From Lachnospiraceae bacterium (GTDB lineage: Bacteria > Bacillota > Clostridia > Lachnospirales > Lachnospiraceae), in the NCBI GenBank assembly GCA_024403585.1, contig JAKSRN010000047.1:1-10612 (forward strand): a DNA stretch of 10,612 bases, given 5' to 3'. How positions within the stretch are numbered: the first letter of the stretch is position 1; every line of letters begins with the position of its first letter. A program made the translations under genes and the position numbers. Below are positions 6,198 through 10,612 of the stretch, piece after piece. The notes under the pieces are model-generated. The model was not told where the DNA came from. It did not search any database and saw only the letters and a program-made list of their open reading frames with translations.

Positions 6198-8483
6198 TTA
6201 GTAAACTTTGCAGAGTATATATTTCTGCAGGATCTTTCTTGGAAGACTTACGGATGCATTCCAGCTTTTTTCGGTTCTTGTAAGCCAATCCTCAGCTTTT
6301 CTCCTTGTTTCTTCCGGAATCTCATGTCTTGAGAACTGGATTTCATCGGATGTAGTCTTCCACCAGGCCAATTCTTCTTCTGATACTTCCAGAAGATCTG
6401 AAACCATGTGGTCAGGATTTGCAAAAAATGTCTCTTCCGGAATTTTGAGACTGTCTGTAACCAGTTTTCTAAGCACACAGAGAATTGCAGCTGTAGCAAC
6501 TCTTGGATCAGAAGCTTTAAATCTGCTTCTTGCCTCTGCCATTCTTCTTCTTAAGATGATGCATCGAATGATCAGGAAGAGAATTCCTGCAAGAAGAAGG
6601 ATGATCAGAATAGACAGTAAGATCCATGCGGCTTTCAATCCCTTGCGGTCACGATCAGATGTATTAGTAGTCGTATCTTCCTCCTCCTCTTCCTGTTCAG
6701 GAGGATTCTGTTTTCTGTTTTCATCTGACAAGCCCATATTTCCGTACTGCTGATCGGCGTCTCCTTCACCAACAGGTAACTGATAAACAATGGTTTCTGT
6801 ATGATTAGGAACAGGATCAAAAGGAATCCATCCCGCACCATCCAGATAGTATTCTACCCATGCGGAACTCTGTTCCTGTGTTACCGGGAATATGTCACCG
6901 GAATTCAGATTTTCTGTAAGTGATGCCGGAATATAATAACCTTCCACATATCTTGCAGGTATTCCGTAACTGCGAAGCATCATAGTTGCAAGTGTTGCAT
7001 ACTGTACGGAATAACCGGATGGCTCAATATTCAGCATATATTCAAGGAAATCCATGTCATTGCTGAGATAACGGGTTCCTTCACTGTAACGAAGGGTATT
7101 CTTCAGGAGCAGTTTGATTTCTGCACAGGCCTGTGCAGTAGAGATTCCTTCCCTTCCCTTCAGTTTATGAGTGGTAAGTAATGCTTCTGTTTTTTCAGGA
7201 ATACTCAGGTAATGTTTCTTTACGAAATCCCGATAAGCATACTCTTTAGTCATATAGTCAGTAACGGCATCGTCACCTGCAGCCTCTGATAACTGCTGTA
7301 CAAGAAGGTAGCTGTCTTCCGGACTATAATATTCGTAAGCAGCTTCTTTGGTGTTGTCCGGATCTGTTCCTTCCTGGCAGATCGAATATGGATCCATATC
7401 AGATGAAGTATCTGCGCCATATGGAAGGTAGCGATATGCGGAACAAGCACCGGTATTGGTGATTGTGATGTTTTTTTCAGGAGCTTCACCAAGTGCTTTC
7501 CATCCATCTGCAGTCTGGGAAGAAGCATAGAAACCGGAATACTGTAATCCTGCAAGAAGATCCTTTTCTTCCTGGATTTCTTCAGGAGAAAGTGCTTCCC
7601 AGCTCCTTCCGTTGTAGGTGCCGCCCTGGAATCCGCGAAGATAAAGCGTATCCCAATCAGAACAGCTGATATTCAGAACTTCTTTTTCTACATTTTTGAA
7701 GGAAGGAAGGTTTTTCAGATCACCTTCCGGTAATACTTTTTCTGTCTGCTCATATTTTTTGCTGTGAAGCCATGATTTCAGCTTATGTCCGGTATCGCCA
7801 TCCGGTCCTTTCAGATGGAAAAGAGCTGCTATACCAAGGATCAGACCACTGCAAACCAGAAGTGTGGCTATAAGATAAAAAGCTGTAAATCTGCTGCTTT
7901 TAATTCCTGCTGAAAGAACCAGAATACATCCGAACAGGAAAAGAAATCCGTATACAGTAAAGGTACAGGATCCTTTAGCGAGCAGGAAAAGGTAACCAAG
8001 TACCAGAAGGAAAACAAGTCTTCCCCGAAAGTAGTTCATAAGAAGTTCCGTAATGATACCAATGATCACTGCCATAAAAAGCAGAATCGGCATCAGATTA
8101 CCGGAACCTGTATAAGAAGGACTGGACCAGCCTGTATGGAGAAAAGTCCAATCTCTGATACAATTCATCAATGATCCAAGAGAAGCAGAAAGTACCCCTT
8201 TCAATAAAAAGGCACCAAGGAGCAATGCAGCGATCAAAGATAAAAGTACCGGAAGATATTTTCCGGAATAGTGATATAGCAAAAGCAATGCAATGGCTGT
8301 ACATAGAGAGATTCCTGTCATGAGAATCATGCTGCCACCCTGCTCTGCCAGTTTCCATTCCAGAAAGAGAGTTCCTGTAAAACCTGTAACAAGCAGAAAA
8401 CATGCTGCAAGCTGCAGGATCATATTCTGTTTTTGTAAAGTCTCTTTCTTAAGTGAGACGGAACTATTCATCTGTTGTTTCAT
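6198..8483 (-). CDS. TgpA-like membrane transglutaminase-fold protein, probably inactive
   Basis: This 761-residue protein has the TgpA-type layout. There are about seven membrane helices (near 22-41, 51-71, 76-99, 129-150, 153-170, 174-192, 199-223), an extracytoplasmic region (about 225-615) with a transglutaminase core near 447-560, an acidic linker, one more helix (617-643), and a charged cytoplasmic tail (644-761) resembling DUF4129. The core is recognisable from YATLATMMLRSYGIPARYVE (495-514) and GWIPFDPVP (551-559). The residue aligned with the catalytic Cys is Ser492 (SGYSVQYA instead of GxCxxYA), and the one aligned with the catalytic His is Ser540 (SSAWVEYY instead of xHAWVEYY). Asp556 is kept. 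Cross-linking or protease activity by the normal Cys-His-Asp mechanism is therefore unlikely. The frame is intact, so this is a pseudoenzyme rather than a pseudogene. The start is supported by AAGGA overlapping the DUF58 stop codon. It follows DUF58 by 9 bases, the standard order for this trio. Confidence 0.93.
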   Translation of the reverse strand: MKQQMNSSVSLKKETLQKQNMILQLAACFLLVTGFTGTLFLEWKLAEQGGSMILMTGISLCTAIALLLLYHYSGKYLPVLLSLIAALLLGAFLLKGVLSASLGSLMNCIRDWTFLHTGWSSPSYTGSGNLMPILLFMAVIIGIITELLMNYFRGRLVFLLVLGYLFLLAKGSCTFTVYGFLFLFGCILVLSAGIKSSRFTAFYLIATLLVCSGLILGIAALFHLKGPDGDTGHKLKSWLHSKKYEQTEKVLPEGDLKNLPSFKNVEKEVLNISCSDWDTLYLRGFQGGTYNGRSWEALSPEEIQEEKDLLAGLQYSGFYASSQTADGWKALGEAPEKNITITNTGACSAYRYLPYGADTSSDMDPYSICQEGTDPDNTKEAAYEYYSPEDSYLLVQQLSEAAGDDAVTDYMTKEYAYRDFVKKHYLSIPEKTEALLTTHKLKGREGISTAQACAEIKLLLKNTLRYSEGTRYLSNDMDFLEYMLNIEPSGYSVQYATLATMMLRSYGIPARYVEGYYIPASLTENLNSGDIFPVTQEQSSAWVEYYLDGAGWIPFDPVPNHTETIVYQLPVGEGDADQQYGNMGLSDENRKQNPPEQEEEEEDTTTNTSDRDRKGLKAAWILLSILIILLLAGILFLIIRCIILRRRMAEARSRFKASDPRVATAAILCVLRKLVTDSLKIPEETFFANPDHMVSDLLEVSEEELAWWKTTSDEIQFSRHEIPEETRRKAEDWLTRTEKSWNASVSLPRKILQKYILCKVY

Positions 8484-8492
8484 AACTTTTCC

Positions 8493-9611
8493 TTATTCCA
8501 GGCAGAAATCCTGGAGTTCCTGTTCAAAGTTTTGTGGTGTGAAATGTACAACAGGGATTCCTTCTTCAGTTTCCTCTGCTGCTGTTCCATTGCTGCAATA
8601 GAGCACATGAATATCAGATGTAGAGGAAAGAAGGGATACATCCTCTGTAAGGTTTCCTGTCAGATAGAGAATTCTGGCAGCTTCAGCCTGTCCGTGTGTA
8701 GCTGCATAAAGCCCTGCTCCGGAAAGACTGTCTTCAGGCTCGTCTGTTTTCAAAAGCTCTGCGATCGCTTCAGGAAGCTGGTCAATATTGTGAACATCTG
8801 CCATATGGATATTCTCGCCGTTCCATGCCATACGATAAGTTACACCTGCCTCAGAAAAGGCGTGAGCAAGAGATACAAAGGATTCGCAAAGACAATCAGC
8901 AACATCTGCTGCTGTTTTTTTCTTATCCCAGAAAAGCATAAGGGAAGGATCCATTGGCAAGGATGCGTCACGCACCATAAGTTTATCCATCTTGGAAGAC
9001 AGCTTCCAATGGATCTGCTGAAGCGAATCTCCTGGTACGTATTCACGGATCTGGAATGTCTCCTGTCTGTCCTGGCCTTTTTTAAACTGGGAATACTCTT
9101 CTGCGTCCATAAGATTGGAAATAGCAAGATGAGGAGATGTCTCCAGGCTGAAGGTATCAGGCATTACAAGTACTCGACAGCTTACAGGATCTTTGTATTT
9201 GACTGAAAGGATACCCATCCAGTCTGAGATCCGGATATTTTCCAGATACAGATCCAGACATCCGCAATACTGCTCTGTTAAACGTACAGACTGAAAACCA
9301 TCCGGAAAGTATTCTTTGAATACCATGCCGGTAAGCTTATTTTTGCAGACAAGATTAAAACGGATACCTCCAACAGGGATCGGGCTCTTCTGGTTGACCT
9401 GAAGCTCTACTGAAAAATCTTTCCTTTTCCCGGTAACTGCAGGTGCTGTAAGTTTCAGATCCATCTGTTTTACCGCTTTTTTAACCAGCAGGAAGGATAT
9501 TCCAAGGCTGATCAGCATAACAAGCGGCAGGATCAGAAGCAGGCCTGAACCTGTAAGGAATCCACATAGGATACAGGCCAGTACAAAAATCGAAAATAGA
9601 ATAATGTTCAT
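8493..9611 (-). CDS. DUF58 membrane protein, MoxR partner
   Basis: This is a 372-residue protein of the DUF58 family, which is regularly encoded beside MoxR ATPases and carries a von Willebrand A-like fold. Two hydrophobic helices at about residues 3-20 and 23-43 form an N-terminal membrane hairpin. A beta-rich region follows (about 50-160), and then the family signature, IREYVPGDSL followed by QQIHWKLSSKMDKLMVRD, at 188-214. The bulk of the protein should face the cytoplasm, where it could meet MoxR. The vWA metal-binding (MIDAS) motif DxSxS is not recognisable: after the expected hydrophobic strand LMLFW the sequence is D229-K-K-K-T. The ATG sits 1 base after the MoxR stop, and a GGAG lies 10 bases upstream inside the MoxR gene, so the two are translationally coupled. 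Family assignment is firm. The molecular function of DUF58 is not well established; scaffold or adaptor for the ATPase is an inference. Confidence 0.92.
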   Translation of the reverse strand: MNIILFSIFVLACILCGFLTGSGLLLILPLVMLISLGISFLLVKKAVKQMDLKLTAPAVTGKRKDFSVELQVNQKSPIPVGGIRFNLVCKNKLTGMVFKEYFPDGFQSVRLTEQYCGCLDLYLENIRISDWMGILSVKYKDPVSCRVLVMPDTFSLETSPHLAISNLMDAEEYSQFKKGQDRQETFQIREYVPGDSLQQIHWKLSSKMDKLMVRDASLPMDPSLMLFWDKKKTAADVADCLCESFVSLAHAFSEAGVTYRMAWNGENIHMADVHNIDQLPEAIAELLKTDEPEDSLSGAGLYAATHGQAEAARILYLTGNLTEDVSLLSSTSDIHVLYCSNGTAAEETEEGIPVVHFTPQNFEQELQDFCLE

Positions 9612-9612
9612 A

Positions 9613-10554
9613 TCAGATCTGCTCCGTTAAGATTGGTTTTGGTATTGTAGATAGAATCTCTTCCATAAGAGCTTCTGCTGTATAATCATGCAGTTTCGCT
9701 TTGGAAGAAAGTACCAGTCGATGAGAAAATACATCAGATGCACAGGCAGCCACATCTTCCGGAATAACATAATCTCTTTTTTCAAGAAATGCCTTCGCCT
9801 TTGCCGCACGGCAAAGAGCCAGCGATGCTCGAGGGCTGACACCAAGACGGATCAGATCGTTTGTTCTTGTTGCTTCACACAAAAGAGCAATGTAATCATA
9901 GATACCGTCAGCAATGTAGGTCTGCTCTACTTCGTCAATAATGGAAAGAAGCTCTTCCTTTGTCAGAATACTTTCCACCTGATCCAGAGGATTGCCCACA
10001 TGTCTTGCCTTCATCAGCTCCACCTGACTGGAATGATCCGGATAACCGATACTGAGCTTCATCATAAAACGATCCAGCTGGGACGACGGAAGATTCTGCG
10101 TACCCGCAGATCCTACTGGGTTCTGGGTAGCAAGAACAATAAAAGGAGCTGGCAGTGCATAGGTCGTACCATCCACTGTTACATGTCCCTCTTCCATTGA
10201 TTCAAGCAGAGCAGACTGTGTTTTGGCAGATGTTCTGTTGATCTCATCGGCAAGGAGCAGGTTAGTCATAACAGCACCTTCCTGATACTTCAGAAGGCCA
10301 TTCTCGAAAACAGAAAAACCAGTGATATCAGATGGCATGGTATCAGGAGTAAACTGGATACGCTTTACATCCAGTCCAAGAGCTCTTGAAAATCCCATGG
10401 CCATTGTTGTTTTTCCGACACCAGGTACATCGTCCAGAAGGACATGACCTCTTGCAAGGATTGTCATCCAGACCTTGCTGAGTACTTCATCTTTTCCTAC
10501 GATTACTTTTTTTACCTCGTGAATCAGTTTTTCTGTAACATCGTAATTTTTCAT
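9613..10554 (-). CDS. MoxR-family AAA+ ATPase
   Basis: This is a cytoplasmic AAA+ ATPase of the MoxR family, chaperone-like enzymes that typically work with vWA-domain or DUF58 partners to mature or activate protein complexes. Numbering from the start chosen here (313 residues): Walker A DDVPGVGKTT with the Lys at 48, Walker B LLLADE ending at Glu104, sensor 1 ATQNP with Asn145, arginine finger SSQLDRF with Arg162, and sensor 2 SPRAS with Arg242. All key residues are present and the length is normal, so it should be an active ATPase. The C-terminal helical lid follows from about residue 195. An in-frame ATG seven codons upstream (10575) would add MNREDSC. I prefer 10554 because AGAGAGGA lies 7 bases before it, whereas the upstream ATG has its nearest AGGAGG 21 bases away. 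The stop is 1 base from the next ATG, implying translational coupling with the DUF58 gene. Confidence 0.95.
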   Translation of the reverse strand: MKNYDVTEKLIHEVKKVIVGKDEVLSKVWMTILARGHVLLDDVPGVGKTTMAMGFSRALGLDVKRIQFTPDTMPSDITGFSVFENGLLKYQEGAVMTNLLLADEINRTSAKTQSALLESMEEGHVTVDGTTYALPAPFIVLATQNPVGSAGTQNLPSSQLDRFMMKLSIGYPDHSSQVELMKARHVGNPLDQVESILTKEELLSIIDEVEQTYIADGIYDYIALLCEATRTNDLIRLGVSPRASLALCRAAKAKAFLEKRDYVIPEDVAACASDVFSHRLVLSSKAKLHDYTAEALMEEILSTIPKPILTEQI

Positions 10555-10561
10555 GCATGAG

Positions 10562-10569
10562 TCCTCTCT
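10562..10569 (-). promoter_or_regulatory. Ribosome binding site deciding the MoxR start
   Basis: The minus strand reads AGAGAGGA followed by 7 bases and then ATG at 10554. This normal spacing favours the 313-residue form over the 320-residue form starting at 10575. Confidence 0.6.
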
Positions 10570-10575
10570 ATTCAT

Positions 10576-10612
10576 TGTTTTTTGTTGATTATTTTTCCTC
10601 CTGACTACAGAG
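10576..10612 (-). other. Upstream end of the operon, partial
   Basis: These 37 bases lie upstream of the longest possible MoxR reading frame. On the minus strand they hold a perfect AGGAGG (10597-10602) followed by an A-rich stretch, but no ATG, GTG or TTG sits at normal spacing after it. No convincing -35/-10 pair is visible in so short a piece. The promoter, or an upstream gene of the same operon, lies outside the window. Confidence 0.4.

Noticed and set aside
5706..6332. Plus-strand open frame of 208 residues rich in Ser
   Set aside because: It is the complement of the Glu-rich linker: GAA/GAG codons read backwards in this frame give a Ser run. It spans two well-supported minus-strand genes and has no domain of its own.
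6208..6753. Plus-strand open frame of 181 residues
   Set aside because: It is antisense to the C-terminal part of the transglutaminase-fold gene, with a Ser run mirroring that gene's Glu-rich linker.
6198..8483. Calling the transglutaminase-fold gene a pseudogene
   Set aside because: There is no frameshift or early stop, the ribosome site and spacing are normal, and the fold motifs are conserved apart from the two catalytic positions.
8475..9206. Plus-strand open frame of 243 residues
   Set aside because: It lies antisense inside the DUF58 gene, whose family signature is clear on the other strand. The Cys- and Phe-rich product has no recognisable motif.
9688..10200. Plus-strand open frame of 170 residues
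   Set aside because: It is antisense to the MoxR gene, which has every AAA+ motif; this is a shadow frame.

Overview
The window is wall-to-wall coding sequence on the minus strand. Five genes read right to left: a MoxR-type AAA+ ATPase, a DUF58 membrane protein, a membrane-anchored transglutaminase-fold protein, a 667-residue acidic surface protein, and the first 1388 codons of a giant secreted multidomain protein that runs off the left edge. The gaps between genes are 1, 9, 16 and 13 bases, and each gene has a Shine-Dalgarno-like sequence. No terminator or internal promoter is visible, so this looks like one long operon cut at its 3' end by the window edge and possibly at its 5' end. No RNA gene, mobile element, CRISPR array or plus-strand gene is supported.

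The likely host is a Gram-positive member of the Clostridia, most plausibly a gut Lachnospiraceae (Blautia/Dorea/Ruminococcus-like). This rests on moderate GC content, AGGAGG-type ribosome sites, Lys-rich signal peptides, Big_3 and cadherin-like surface modules, and the 'ATCTEEG...IPALGH' type of surface-protein module. It is an inference, and the species cannot be fixed from the sequence.

Right part (6198-10554): the conserved trio MoxR - DUF58 - TgpA-like transglutaminase. MoxR has all its AAA+ motifs. DUF58 has its signature motif but a poor metal-binding motif. The transglutaminase-fold protein has the expected layout (about seven membrane helices, an outside domain, one more helix, a cytoplasmic tail), but two of the three catalytic residues are replaced: Ser where the Cys should be (S492) and Ser where the His should be (S540); only the Asp (D556) remains. 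It is therefore probably a pseudoenzyme.

Left part (1-6181): two exported proteins. The first has an N-terminal membrane or signal segment, a very acidic linker with 13 consecutive Glu, two Ig-like regions, a DUF4430 (transcobalamin C-terminal-like) domain, a Cys-rich double module and a Pro/Asp tail. The second is a giant protein with a signal peptide, a helical segment, duplicated PEGA-like plus cadherin-like modules, a PQQ-type beta-propeller of about eight blades, and the start of a Big_3 Ig-like domain. A reasonable working model is that the ATPase, DUF58 and transglutaminase-fold proteins act at the membrane to assemble, export or mature these two surface proteins. That link is inferred from operon structure only.
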